From assembly GCA_036403095.1 (NCBI GenBank), contig DASWRQ010000359.1, positions 1 through 25,307 on the forward strand: a stretch of 25,307 nt of DNA, given 5' to 3'. The DNA is from Kutzneria sp036403095. Lineage in GTDB: Bacteria; Actinomycetota; Actinomycetes; Mycobacteriales; Pseudonocardiaceae. Position numbers and translations under genes: made by a program. This document shows, piece by piece, positions 1-6,484 of the stretch (positions are counted from its first letter, which is position 1; the number at the start of each line of letters is the position of its first letter). The notes below the pieces were generated by a model. It saw only the letters and a list, made by a program, of their open reading frames with translations. It was not told where the DNA came from and searched no databases.

Positions 1-180
1 ACGGGTTTCACCACCGTGCGCATCACCAGCAACACCGGATGCAGGCGCAACACCCCGCTCACCACGCGTCGGGTGTAGCGCAGGTTCGTCACGTCCATTG
101 CGGTGATGCGGCGGCCGGCCAGCACCGTGTCCACCCCAGCCGTGCAACCGTGCCGCCGCGTGCGGATGCGAGGCCAGCTC
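1..180 (-). pseudogene. Cytochrome P450 remnant (frameshifted, runs off window)
   Basis: Minus-strand reading gives a stretch like the I-to-K helix region of cytochrome P450. ELASHPHAAARLH (about 180-142) is followed, in another frame, by VDTVLAGRRITAMDV (from 134), then LRYTRRVV, then GVLRLHPVLLVMRTV near the edge. These match the family pattern of a helix-J segment, a spacer, and the K helix ExxR-L-H-P. The frame changes between about 142 and 134, and the glutamate of ExxR reads as glycine (GVLR), so the haem-ligand-supporting salt bridge would be lost. Upstream, to about 480, codons keep G/C third positions but in shifting frames and with no recognisable P450 start. I read this as a decayed gene extending past the left edge. 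A sequencing error would explain the frameshift but not the lost glutamate. Confidence 0.5.
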
Positions 181-606
181 GTGCCACGAACACCGTCAGG
201 CAGCCCTTCACCGGTTCCTCGGACGGGAGGAACCGCCGCATCAGCAGCATGATCGTGGACTGCCCCGTCGGCCTGACCGCGGTACACCGGCTCGTAGCCC
301 GTAATCGCCGCGTTCACGTCCAGCGCCGTGTTCGGCCCCCGGTCGAGAGTCAGCTGCCGGGCCCGCTCCGCCGCGGTGGCGACGTGACGCCCATCAGCCT
401 CGGCAATCGTCGGCCGGACACGATGCCCGGTACACAATGCCCGGGTACGCCCCGTATCTTCCGACCAGTTCACCGGGTGTCCGGGCAGCCGGGGCCTAGA
501 GTTGTGGGCAGTGCGGCCGGCCGGACCCGGTTCCGCGTTACGTGCACCCCTGCAACCCGTTACGCAACGGTTTTCATTCAGCCGGTCGGGCCGCACAATC
601 ACTGGT
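181..606. other. Degenerate region upstream of the response regulator gene
   Basis: No intact gene is supported. The minus strand keeps coding-like composition to about 480, with frames that switch, which fits decay of one or more genes. Around 240-300 one minus frame reads PTGQSTIMLL, faintly like a P-loop missing its lysine; this is too weak to name. The last 100 bases carry the promoter region of the downstream regulator: TTTTCA at 571-576 and CACAAT at 594-599, 17 nt apart, the second ending 7 nt before the ATG at 607. Confidence 0.35.
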
Positions 607-1269
607 ATGAACCATTCGATCACGGTGGGAGTAGTCGACTCCGAGGCGCTGGTGCGTGGCGGTATCCGCCGGGTGCTCGAACAGGCGCCGGACGTGCGGG
701 TCGTGGCCGAGGCCGCCAGTGGGCCGGGGGCCGTCGAACTCGTGCGCAAACATCTGCCCAGGGTGCTGCTGATGGACGTGTCCATGCCCGGCTTGGACGG
801 CCTCGCCGCCACCGAGCAGGTCCGGGCGCTGTCCGCCGGCACCGCCGTCGTGCTGCTCACCTCGGTGGCCGACGACGGCCACATCCGGCGCGCCGTGCGG
901 GCCGGCGCCACCGGTTTCCTGCTCAAGGACGGCAGTCCCCGCGACCTCGTCACCGCCGTCCGGGCCGTCGCCGCCGGCGAGGCCATGCTGTCGCCCGCCA
1001 TCACCCGCCGGGTGCTCGACCGCATCGTCGACATCGACCCCGAACCCGTCGAGCGGGCCCGCACCCTCGTCAACCACCTCACCGGCCGGGAGCGCGAGGT
1101 CCTCGGCCTGCTCGCGCAGGGCATGGGCAACCTCCAGATCGCCCGCAAGCTCTACCTCAGCGAGGGCGCGGTCAAGGCCAACGTCAGTCGCCTGCTCACC
1201 AAGCTCAGCTGCGACAACCGGGTGCAGGCGGCCATACTGGCGCACAACGCCCGCCTGGTCAGCGCCTGA
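607..1269 (+). CDS. NarL/FixJ-family response regulator
   Basis: A 220-residue DNA-binding response regulator. Residues 5-122 form the receiver domain: D11, the phosphoacceptor D57 in LLMDVSMPGLDG, T85 and K107 in FLLKDG. The second residue of the usual acidic pair is serine (VVDSEA). Residues 155-215 are a LuxR-type helix-turn-helix starting LTGREREVLGLLAQG, with recognition-helix region LSEGAVKANVSRLL. No histidine kinase is adjacent, so it is an orphan here. The ATG at 607 has no clear ribosome site; a CACAAT box ends 7 nt upstream, which suggests a leaderless transcript. A longer in-frame start at 502 adds residues with no family match. A strong hairpin follows directly after the stop codon. 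Confidence 0.9.
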   Translation: MNHSITVGVVDSEALVRGGIRRVLEQAPDVRVVAEAASGPGAVELVRKHLPRVLLMDVSMPGLDGLAATEQVRALSAGTAVVLLTSVADDGHIRRAVRAGATGFLLKDGSPRDLVTAVRAVAAGEAMLSPAITRRVLDRIVDIDPEPVERARTLVNHLTGREREVLGLLAQGMGNLQIARKLYLSEGAVKANVSRLLTKLSCDNRVQAAILAHNARLVSA

Positions 1270-1270
1270 G

Positions 1271-1316
1271 GGAAAGCGCATTCCGGTGGCGTCCGCCGCC
1301 CACCGGTGCCCTTTCC
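1271..1316 (+). terminator. Terminator-like hairpin after the NarL-type regulator
   Basis: Two nt after the stop codon, GGAAAG...CCGGTGG (1271-1289) pairs with CCACCGG...CTTTCC (1300-1316). The stem has two blocks, 6 and 7 bp, separated by an asymmetric internal loop, and a short apical loop. There is no long U-tract, as is common for high-GC actinomycete terminators. Confidence 0.6.
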
Positions 1317-1817
1317 CCGCTGTCCCTTCCCCCTGCCCTTTCCTTGATGCCCCGCCCGACGGCACCCGCCCCCGTCGGCACCGCGGCCCTCGCTCCTCCT
1401 CCCCGGCCTCCGCCCGCTACCGGCGAGGGAAAGCGGCTTCCAAATCCGGGCGAGTCCCGCTTTCAGACACACCGAAATACGGTTTCGGGCAGGTCCCCGT
1501 GAGTCCCGCTCAACGGACAGGGTGAGTCGCAAGGTGGAGCAGCGTCGGCGCGGACACCCTACGCGACCGCCGCGCTTTCCCCTGGTACGGATGATTTCGG
1601 CACTGGAGTCGGGCAGCGTGTTGCCAGACCACGGCCTGGGCACCCGGCGCGCCCACGGCGCTTCCGTCGGCCCCGGTGGTTGCCGGGCGAATTCCGAAGG
1701 AAGACAGTGTGTTGCCGAATGCGCGGCGCGGGCGCCTGACTTGACCACCTCGCCTTGGTGACACGAGCTCGGCGAGTCCCGTTTCGGCCGTCCTCGACCA
1801 ATCGGCGGCAACGCCTA
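1317..1817. other. About 500 nt non-coding region with repeat copy
   Basis: No convincing gene on either strand: the open frames lack family-like sequence, and composition is patchy with long C-rich runs. It contains one copy of a dispersed repeat (1450-1492), a second GAGGGAAAGCG motif at about 1424 echoing the one at the preceding stop codon, and two further GAGTCCCG half-motifs near 1502 and 1771. I read it as repeat-bearing spacer or decayed sequence. Confidence 0.5.
1450..1492. repeat. Dispersed repeat, single-arm copy
   Basis: 43 nt beginning GCGAGTCCCGCT and ending GGTTTCGGGCAG. It matches the reverse complement of 19198-19240 at 39 of 43 positions by hand alignment. At 19133-19240 the same unit forms both arms of a palindrome; here only one arm is present. 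No coding role is apparent. Confidence 0.75.
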
Positions 1818-2099
1818 CTACACGTTTCTCAAGGGCTTGACCGGAGGCGCGCGGCTTACGCGTCGCGGGAGGCCCAGGCGATAGGTGACCGTGCGAACGC
1901 TGATGCCGAGCCGGGCGGCGATTTCGGGGTTGGTGAGACCGGCGGGCAGCAGGGAGGCGACGGCGTGCTCATCGGGGGCGACGGCGGGCGTGGAGGGGGA
2001 TTCGGGCCAGAGGTCGTGCAGGGCGTAGGCCATGACCTGGTCCCGGGACAGCCGACCGACCTCGGCGGCGATGCGATCGATCTGCTCGTCGTCGGGCAC
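1818..2099 (-). CDS. Small LuxR-like HTH protein
   Basis: A short minus-strand gene with strong G/C third positions. From the GTG at 2099 it encodes 93 residues. The C-terminal half is a helix-turn-helix: LTNPEIAARLGISVRTVTYR, the spacing of the LuxR DNA-binding fold, after an alanine/proline-rich link. The N-terminal half (DDEQIDRIAAEVGRLSRDQVMAYAL) looks helical but I do not recognise it. There is no receiver or other sensor domain, so it may be a stand-alone regulator or the surviving end of a larger LuxR-type protein. The frame stays open and coding-like upstream; a TTG at 2183 would give 121 residues. Neither start has a clear ribosome site. It is divergent from the gene at 2250. Confidence 0.55.
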   Translation of the reverse strand: MPDDEQIDRIAAEVGRLSRDQVMAYALHDLWPESPSTPAVAPDEHAVASLLPAGLTNPEIAARLGISVRTVTYRLGLPRRVSRAPPVKPLRNV

Positions 2100-2249
2100 G
2101 CCCCAGTCGCCGAGGCCGGCCTCGACCTGACGCCGCCCGACGCGCCTGACAACCGAGCCGATGCGGTGCTCGAAATGCGGCAAGTGAAGGCACCGGCTCA
2201 GCGGCGGCCTCACGCCGCGCGGAACGCGCGGCATGAATACTGTTTCACC

Positions 2250-2924
2250 GTGACCGCGAGGATGCTTGTCTGGACTCCCGTGCCGACTGCCAAGCTGCAG
2301 ATCCGGCTGCACGAGGAGGGCGAGGGCCCGGCGGTGCTGGTTCCCGTGGGCTCCGGCACCGTGGTCCTGCCGGCCCCGTCGGCGCGCTTCCCGCGCGCGG
2401 TGGCACTGGCCCGCACCTGCCTGCGCATCGGGGAGCGGGCGCTGGCCGTGCGCTGGGACGACAACGCCGTCACCGCGCACCCCATCTACGAGAAGAGCCT
2501 GTACGGCTGGGCCTGGGGCGCCCACCGCGACGTGCTCAGGCTGCTGGAGGCGACCAACCCGCGCGGCGGGGCGGCGCGGATCCTGCTGCGCGGCATGTTC
2601 CTGGTCAACAGCGACAAGCGGGACCAGCGCAGCCGGCACGACGCGGTGGCGCGGTACTTCGGCGAGACGCTGGACGCCGCCGACCAGGCGATGCTCCAGC
2701 GCGTGCAGGACTGGCCGGCCGGCGGCCCGCCGGCGCTGGCGGCGCTGTTCACCGCGGCCGGACGGGACGACGTGGCCCAGGTGGCGTCGCTGGTCGACGC
2801 CGGTCACGCCGACGCGTGGCTGGCCAAGCTGCCGGCCGAGGCCAGCCGCAAGGCCGTGAAGGAGGCCCCGCTGAACACCGTGCTGCCGGTCGTGCCGGTC
2901 ACCCAGGGCATGGCCCCGTCTTAG
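2250..2924 (+). CDS. Hypothetical protein, unrecognised family
   Basis: About 224 residues, no signal peptide or membrane segment, and no motif I recognise. The N-terminal half reads like a beta-rich domain (KLQIRLHE, AVLVPVGSGTVVLP), the middle contains YGWAWGAHRDVLRLLEATN, and the C-terminal third is helical and alanine-rich. The GTG at 2250 lies 6 nt after a TACTGT box (2238-2243), the geometry of a leaderless transcript seen elsewhere in this window. An in-frame ATG at 2262 is the alternative and would give 220 residues. Third positions are strongly G/C, so it is a real gene. Its last ten codons (PVTQGMAPS and stop) are duplicated about 190 nt downstream. Confidence 0.7.
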   Translation: MTARMLVWTPVPTAKLQIRLHEEGEGPAVLVPVGSGTVVLPAPSARFPRAVALARTCLRIGERALAVRWDDNAVTAHPIYEKSLYGWAWGAHRDVLRLLEATNPRGGAARILLRGMFLVNSDKRDQRSRHDAVARYFGETLDAADQAMLQRVQDWPAGGPPALAALFTAAGRDDVAQVASLVDAGHADAWLAKLPAEASRKAVKEAPLNTVLPVVPVTQGMAPS

Positions 2925-2925
2925 C
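2892..2925 (+). repeat. 34-nt duplicated gene tail, copy A
   Basis: This is the 3' end of the gene at 2250, encoding VPVTQGMAPS and the stop. It matches 3081-3114 at 30 of 34 positions, and weaker similarity extends about 45 nt further upstream in both copies. Confidence 0.7.
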
Positions 2926-3087
2926 GAGGCCGCGCCGGTGCCTGGACCGTCGCCGGATTTCGGCCGCCGCCATCCGACGCGCCCCACCACCTACGCCGAT
3001 GCGGCGGGTTAAATCCGGCCAGGGAAGGCGCCGGTCACGAGCGGCCTCGCCGCGACGCCGAAGGCGGCGCCGAGAACACAGCGCCGG
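2926..3087. other. Spacer carrying remnant of a duplicated gene tail
   Basis: The 160 nt between the convergent genes hold no intact gene. From about 3035 the sequence is alignable with the tail of the preceding gene (GAGGCC-rich stretch, GAACAC, then the 34-nt copy), with small gaps. It looks like the 3' end of a lost paralogue. Confidence 0.4.
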
Positions 3088-3114
3088 TCACGCAGGGGAT
3101 GGCGCCGTCTTAGC
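3081..3114 (+). repeat. 34-nt duplicated gene tail, copy B
   Basis: Reads APVTQGMAPS and stop in one plus-strand frame, as in copy A. On the minus strand the same bases encode the last residues and stop codon of the acyltransferase (stop at 3088-3090), so that gene's C-terminus was probably set by this copy. Confidence 0.7.
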
Positions 3115-4212
3115 CCGCTTGCGCCGACCGCCGGTGATGAACTTGCGGCCCGGCGTCTCCACGAACGTGTACAGCGCCCAGGACAGGCCCAGGCTCACGC
3201 CGAACATGGCCAACACGACGACCAGCGCGACCGGCGCGTTGAGCGAGATCGTGCCCGGCAGCAGCGTCTTCACCGCGCCGAGCACCATCGCGTGCACCAT
3301 GTAGAACGAGAACGACCACTCGCCCAGCCGCTCCATCACCGGCAGCCGCCACACCGAGTGGGTGCCGCGCAGGTCGGCCATCGCCGCGGCCGGGATCAGC
3401 AGGCTGAAGCCGAGCAACGTGCAGAACGTGTTGCCGAAGGCGCTGGGCAGCGCCGGCACCACGAAGTAGCCGATCAGGGTCACGCCGAGCGCGACGTCCA
3501 GGCCTGGGCCGCGCCACCGGCCCAACATGACCAACCGGGCCAGCGCGATGCCGAGGGTGAACTCGCCCAGCCGGGCCAGCGGCAGGAAGTAGACCGGCCA
3601 CGAGGTCGGGTGCACGGTGATGGCGATCGGCACCGCGATCACCGACAGCGCGCTGACCACCGCGAAGACCACCGCGCCGCGGGCCTGCAGGTGCCGGGCC
3701 AGCCGTCCGAACAGCGGGAACGACACGTAGAACAGCAGCTCGCAGACCAGCGACCAGCTGACCGGGTCGAGGCTCTGGTAGTAGAAGTAGTCCGGGAACC
3801 ACGAGTGCAGCAGCAGCACGTTGGCCACCAGCTGGCCGACCGTCGGCACGAACTCGGAGCCGATGGTCAGCGCCAGCACCAGCGCGATCGCCCCGCACAC
3901 CAGGTGCACGGGATAGATGCGGGCGACCCGGCGGCGCAGGAAGCCCAGCGCGGTGTCCTTGGGCCGGGACGACCACATCAGCACGAAGCCGGACAGGATG
4001 AAGAAGAACGACACGCCGGTGCCGCCGGCCTGGAACACGGTGGCCATCACGTTGGCCGCCGGCCCGGGGCCGAAGAAGCCGAAGTTGCGGATGTGCATGC
4101 CGAACACCAGGAAGGCCGCCGCCCAGCGCAGCCCGGTCAGCGACGGCAGGCGCCCGCCCAGCGACTCGGTCCCAGGGCTCGTGGCTCGGCCTGCAGGGGC
4201 CAGCTGGGTCAC
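3088..4212 (-). CDS. Acyltransferase-3 family membrane protein
   Basis: A 374-residue integral membrane acyltransferase (Acyl_transf_3/OafA-like fold) with about ten hydrophobic helices. Family marks are the N-terminal LPSLTGLRWAAAFLVFGMHI with its histidine, FFFILSGFVLMWS, FLRRRVARIYPVHL, and the late block FSFYMVHAMVLG. Such proteins O-acetylate or otherwise acylate sugars, lipids or secondary metabolites at the cytoplasmic membrane; the substrate cannot be read here. The GTG at 4212 has a GAAGGA ribosome site 8 nt upstream; a longer open frame to 4347 adds a cysteine/arginine-rich stretch with no family match. A TACCGT box (complement of 4253-4258) may be its -10. The basic tail GGRRKRAKTAPSPA ends inside a duplicated sequence. 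It diverges from hisH. Confidence 0.88.
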   Translation of the reverse strand: MTQLAPAGRATSPGTESLGGRLPSLTGLRWAAAFLVFGMHIRNFGFFGPGPAANVMATVFQAGGTGVSFFFILSGFVLMWSSRPKDTALGFLRRRVARIYPVHLVCGAIALVLALTIGSEFVPTVGQLVANVLLLHSWFPDYFYYQSLDPVSWSLVCELLFYVSFPLFGRLARHLQARGAVVFAVVSALSVIAVPIAITVHPTSWPVYFLPLARLGEFTLGIALARLVMLGRWRGPGLDVALGVTLIGYFVVPALPSAFGNTFCTLLGFSLLIPAAAMADLRGTHSVWRLPVMERLGEWSFSFYMVHAMVLGAVKTLLPGTISLNAPVALVVVLAMFGVSLGLSWALYTFVETPGRKFITGGRRKRAKTAPSPA

Positions 4213-4322
4213 GGTGCGGTCCTTCGATCGTCGACGGCAGCAGCAGCCGGCTACGGTACGACACCGGCAATAGCCCGTAAGGCGGACGAGCCACCCGAAT
4301 AGTTGGTCTGCCGGGGAGAACA

Positions 4323-4356
4323 CGTTCCGTGTCGTGACGCAGATCACGATGGAACG
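4323..4356. promoter_or_regulatory. Crp/Fnr-like palindrome upstream of hisH
   Basis: The core is GTGA-CGCAGA-TCAC (4334-4347), matching the GTGA-N6-TCAC half-site layout of Crp/GlxR-type regulators. It lies inside a longer inverted repeat: CGTTCC at 4323 pairs with GGAACG ending at 4356. It sits between the divergent acyltransferase and hisH genes, just upstream of the putative hisH -10 box, so it could affect either. Confidence 0.5.
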
Positions 4357-4363
4357 GGCCCTC

Positions 4364-4369
4364 TAAGCT
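4364..4369 (+). promoter_or_regulatory. Putative -10 box, leaderless hisH
   Basis: TAAGCT (TAnnnT) lies 6 nt before the GTG at 4376, so transcription could begin at the start codon. No good -35 hexamer is visible; the upstream palindrome occupies that place. Confidence 0.45.
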
Positions 4370-4375
4370 GTGCTC

Positions 4376-5011
4376 GTGCCCCGTGTAGTCGTGCTGGATT
4401 ACGGATCAGGCAACCTCCGCTCGGCCGAGCGCGCGCTGCGCCGCGTCGGCGCCGACGTCGAGGTGACCGCCGACCATCGTGCCGCGCTGGCCGCGGACGC
4501 CCTCGTGGTGCCCGGCGTCGGCGCGTACGCGGCCTGTATGGCCGGGCTGAACGCCGTGCGCGGCGCCCGCATCATCGGCGAGCGGCTGGCCGGCGGGCGG
4601 CCCGTGCTGGGCATCTGCGTCGGCATGCAGATCCTGTTCGAGCGCGGCGTCGAGCACGGCATCGAGTCCGCCGGCTGCGGCGAGTGGCCCGGCACCGTGG
4701 AGCGCCTGCACGCGGACGTGTTGCCGCACATGGGTTGGAACACCGTGAGTGCGGCCGAGGACTCCGTGTTGTTCGACGGTCTCGACGCCAACGCCCGGTT
4801 CTACTTCGTGCACTCCTACGGCGTGCGCAAGTGGGAGCTGGTGCCGGACAGCGACACCCTCAAGGCGCCGCTGGTGACGTGGGCCAACCACGGCGAGGAC
4901 TTCGTCGCCGCGGTGGAGAACGGCGCGCTGTGCGCGACGCAGTTCCACCCGGAGAAGTCCGGCGACGCCGGGGCGCACCTGCTGGAGAACTGGCTGGCCA
5001 GCACGCGATAG
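4376..5011 (+). CDS. hisH: Imidazole glycerol phosphate synthase, glutamine amidotransferase subunit
   Basis: A 211-residue class-I glutamine amidotransferase. It releases ammonia from glutamine and passes it to HisF to form imidazole glycerol phosphate and AICAR. The triad is visible: C81 in LGICVGMQ, and H191 and E193 in QFHPEKSG. The oxyanion-strand motif VVPGVGAY and the N-terminal VVVLDYGSGNL are typical. GTG at 4376 is chosen because a TAAGCT box lies 6 nt upstream; a GTG at 4370 is in frame but falls right after that box. No ribosome site is evident. The stop at 5009-5011 is followed 10 nt later by priA. Its partner hisF is 3.5 kb away, beyond inserted genes. Confidence 0.95.
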   Translation: MPRVVVLDYGSGNLRSAERALRRVGADVEVTADHRAALAADALVVPGVGAYAACMAGLNAVRGARIIGERLAGGRPVLGICVGMQILFERGVEHGIESAGCGEWPGTVERLHADVLPHMGWNTVSAAEDSVLFDGLDANARFYFVHSYGVRKWELVPDSDTLKAPLVTWANHGEDFVAAVENGALCATQFHPEKSGDAGAHLLENWLASTR

Positions 5012-5014
5012 GGT
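5009..5014 (+). promoter_or_regulatory. Stop codon overlapping a -10-like box (hisH/priA)
   Basis: The TAG stop of hisH begins the hexamer TAGGGT, which ends 7 nt before the GTG of priA. The spacing fits a leaderless promoter for priA, and there is no purine-rich ribosome site in the 10-nt gap other than these same bases. Confidence 0.4.
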
Positions 5015-5021
5015 CCTGCCT

Positions 5022-5753
5022 GTGACGTTCTACCTGCTCCCCGCCGTTGATGTGGCCGACGGCAAGGCTGTCCGGCTCGTCCAGGGCGAGGCCGGCACCG
5101 AGACCTCCTACGGCGACCCGCTGGAGGCCGCGCTCGCCTGGCAGCACGACGGCGCCGAGTGGATCCATCTCGTCGACCTCGACGCCGCGTTCGGCCGCGG
5201 CTCCAACCGTGAGCTGCTCGCCGGCGTGGTCGGCAAGCTCGACGTGAAGGTGGAGCTGTCCGGCGGGATCCGCGACGACGAGTCGCTGGCCGCCGCGCTG
5301 TCCACCGGCTGCACCCGGGTCAATCTCGGCACCGCCGCGCTGGAGAACCCGCAGTGGTGCGCCAAGGCCATCGCCGAGCACGGCGAGAAGGTGGCCGTCG
5401 GGCTGGACGTGCGGATCACCGAGCAGGGCCACCGGCTGGCCGCCCGCGGGTGGACGCAGGACGGCGGCGACCTGTGGGACGTGCTGGAGCGGCTGGACCG
5501 TGACGGCTGCTCCCGCTACGTGGTGACCGACGTGAGCAAGGACGGCACGCTGCGCGGCCCCAACCTGGAGCTGCTGCGCGCCGTCTGCGACCGGACCGAC
5601 GCCCCAGTGATCGCCTCCGGCGGTGTGTCCAGTGTGGACGACCTGGTGGCGCTGTCCGGGCTGGCCGCGGACGGCGTCGAGGGCGCGATCGTCGGCAAGG
5701 CCCTCTACGCCGGCGCGTTCACTCTCCCCGACGCTCTCGCAGCAACTCGCTGA
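5022..5753 (+). CDS. priA: Bifunctional PriA: ProFAR isomerase / phosphoribosylanthranilate isomerase
   Basis: A 243-residue (beta/alpha)8 isomerase of the HisA family. General acid/base residues are D10 (LPAVDV) and D174 (SKDGTLRGPN). The RGW at 142-144 and R18 correspond to the arginine and tryptophan that let actinobacterial PriA also accept phosphoribosylanthranilate, the TrpF reaction. No trpF occurs in the nearby trp cluster, which fits a dual role in histidine and tryptophan synthesis. Phosphate-binding loops are SGGI (80-83) and ASGGVSS (199-204). The start is GTG at 5022. Its 3' end overlaps the convergent Clp-N gene by 35 nt. The dual activity is inferred from family knowledge. Confidence 0.95.
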   Translation: MTFYLLPAVDVADGKAVRLVQGEAGTETSYGDPLEAALAWQHDGAEWIHLVDLDAAFGRGSNRELLAGVVGKLDVKVELSGGIRDDESLAAALSTGCTRVNLGTAALENPQWCAKAIAEHGEKVAVGLDVRITEQGHRLAARGWTQDGGDLWDVLERLDRDGCSRYVVTDVSKDGTLRGPNLELLRAVCDRTDAPVIASGGVSSVDDLVALSGLAADGVEGAIVGKALYAGAFTLPDALAATR

Positions 5754-6435
5754 ACTTCGCCAGGATCCACCGCTCCAGCTCGTCGGTGTTGAGACCGAGG
5801 CCGGTGAGCACCTTGGGGCCGATGCCGTCGGCCTCGGCGATCAGGCCCAGCAGCACGTGCTCGGTGCCGACGAAGTTGTGCTCGAGGCGCAGTGCCTCGC
5901 GCACCGCCAGCTCCAGCACCTTGCGCACGCGGGGCGTGAACGGGATGTCCTCGGTGATCTTCTCGTCGGTGTAGGGCGCGGCGACCTTCACCGCGGCACG
6001 GATCTGCTCCTCGGTGATGCCCTGCGCGATCAGGGCCTTGGACGCCAGGCCTTGGTGCACCGCGACCAGGGCGATCAGCACGTGCTCGGTGCCGATGTAG
6101 CGGTGGCCCGCGGCCATCGCCTCGCCGCGGGCCCCGACCACCACCTGGCGGGCCAGGTCGGTGAAGCGGCTGAACGGGCCCCAGTCCATCGGCTCTTCCT
6201 TGGGCACGAAGCGTTTCTGCGCCGCCTGCTTGCTCACGCCCATGCTGTGGCCGATGTCCGTCCAGGTGGCGCCGGCCCGGCGGGCCTGGTCCACGAAGTG
6301 GCCGACCAGGTGGTCGGACAGCTCGCCGAGGCGGTCGGCCTGCAGCACCGCCTCGGACAGCCGCTCCAGCGCGTCGCCGCCGGGGTGCAGGGTGGCGACC
6401 AGGTTGATCATGTCGTCGAGTCGTGGTGTCGTCAT
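5719..6435 (-). CDS. HTH plus double Clp-N domain regulator (no ATPase)
   Basis: A 238-residue protein without Walker motifs. Residues 85-235 hold two Clp N-terminal repeats: FTDLARQVVVGARGEA with IGTEHVLIALV, then FTPRVRKVLELAVREA with VGTEHVLLGLI. In ClpC/ClpA this domain docks adaptors and substrates. Residues 1-80 are different and include a helix-turn-helix-like stretch, ATWTDIGHSMGVSKQAAQKR (57-76). I infer a DNA-binding protein that uses the Clp-N fold as a sensor or docking module. Two 17-bp palindromes containing a good promoter lie directly before the ATG, which suggests autoregulation and a leaderless transcript. It overlaps priA's 3' end by 35 nt. It could alternatively be a Clp adaptor-like protein. 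Confidence 0.88.
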   Translation of the reverse strand: MTTPRLDDMINLVATLHPGGDALERLSEAVLQADRLGELSDHLVGHFVDQARRAGATWTDIGHSMGVSKQAAQKRFVPKEEPMDWGPFSRFTDLARQVVVGARGEAMAAGHRYIGTEHVLIALVAVHQGLASKALIAQGITEEQIRAAVKVAAPYTDEKITEDIPFTPRVRKVLELAVREALRLEHNFVGTEHVLLGLIAEADGIGPKVLTGLGLNTDELERWILAKFSELLRERRGE

Positions 6436-6438
6436 GCC

Positions 6439-6455
6439 GTCAACGTTAGGTTGAC
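6439..6455. promoter_or_regulatory. Operator-like palindrome 1 (Clp-N gene)
   Basis: GTCAACG-TTA-GGTTGAC, 7-bp arms with one mismatch, 3 nt from the Clp-N gene's ATG. The complement of 6443-6448 reads TAACGT, a -10-like box, so a bound protein would cover the promoter. Confidence 0.7.
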
Positions 6456-6472
6456 TGCCTGACGCTTGTCAA
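6443..6472 (-). promoter_or_regulatory. Promoter of the HTH/Clp-N gene
   Basis: On the minus strand TTGACA (6472-6467) and TAACGT (6448-6443) are 18 nt apart, close to consensus. The -10 box ends 7 nt before the ATG at 6435, so the transcript would be leaderless or nearly so. The -35 box comes from palindrome 2 and the -10 from palindrome 1. Confidence 0.7.
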
Positions 6473-6484
6473 CCTTAGGTTGAC
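6468..6484. promoter_or_regulatory. Operator-like palindrome 2 (Clp-N gene)
   Basis: GTCAACC-TTA-GGTTGAC, perfect 7-bp arms. Its centre is 29 bp from palindrome 1. It contains the TAA stop codon of the upstream DoxX-like gene. Confidence 0.7.

Noticed and set aside
240..330. Possible ABC-transporter P-loop remnant on the minus strand (PTGQSTIMLL)
   Set aside because: The Walker lysine is missing and no signature or Walker B follows; one short resemblance is not enough.
39..1502. 487-codon plus-strand open frame
   Set aside because: Arginine/proline/histidine-rich and without any family likeness; it runs through a decayed region and shadows the response regulator in another frame. Long open frames are expected at this GC content.
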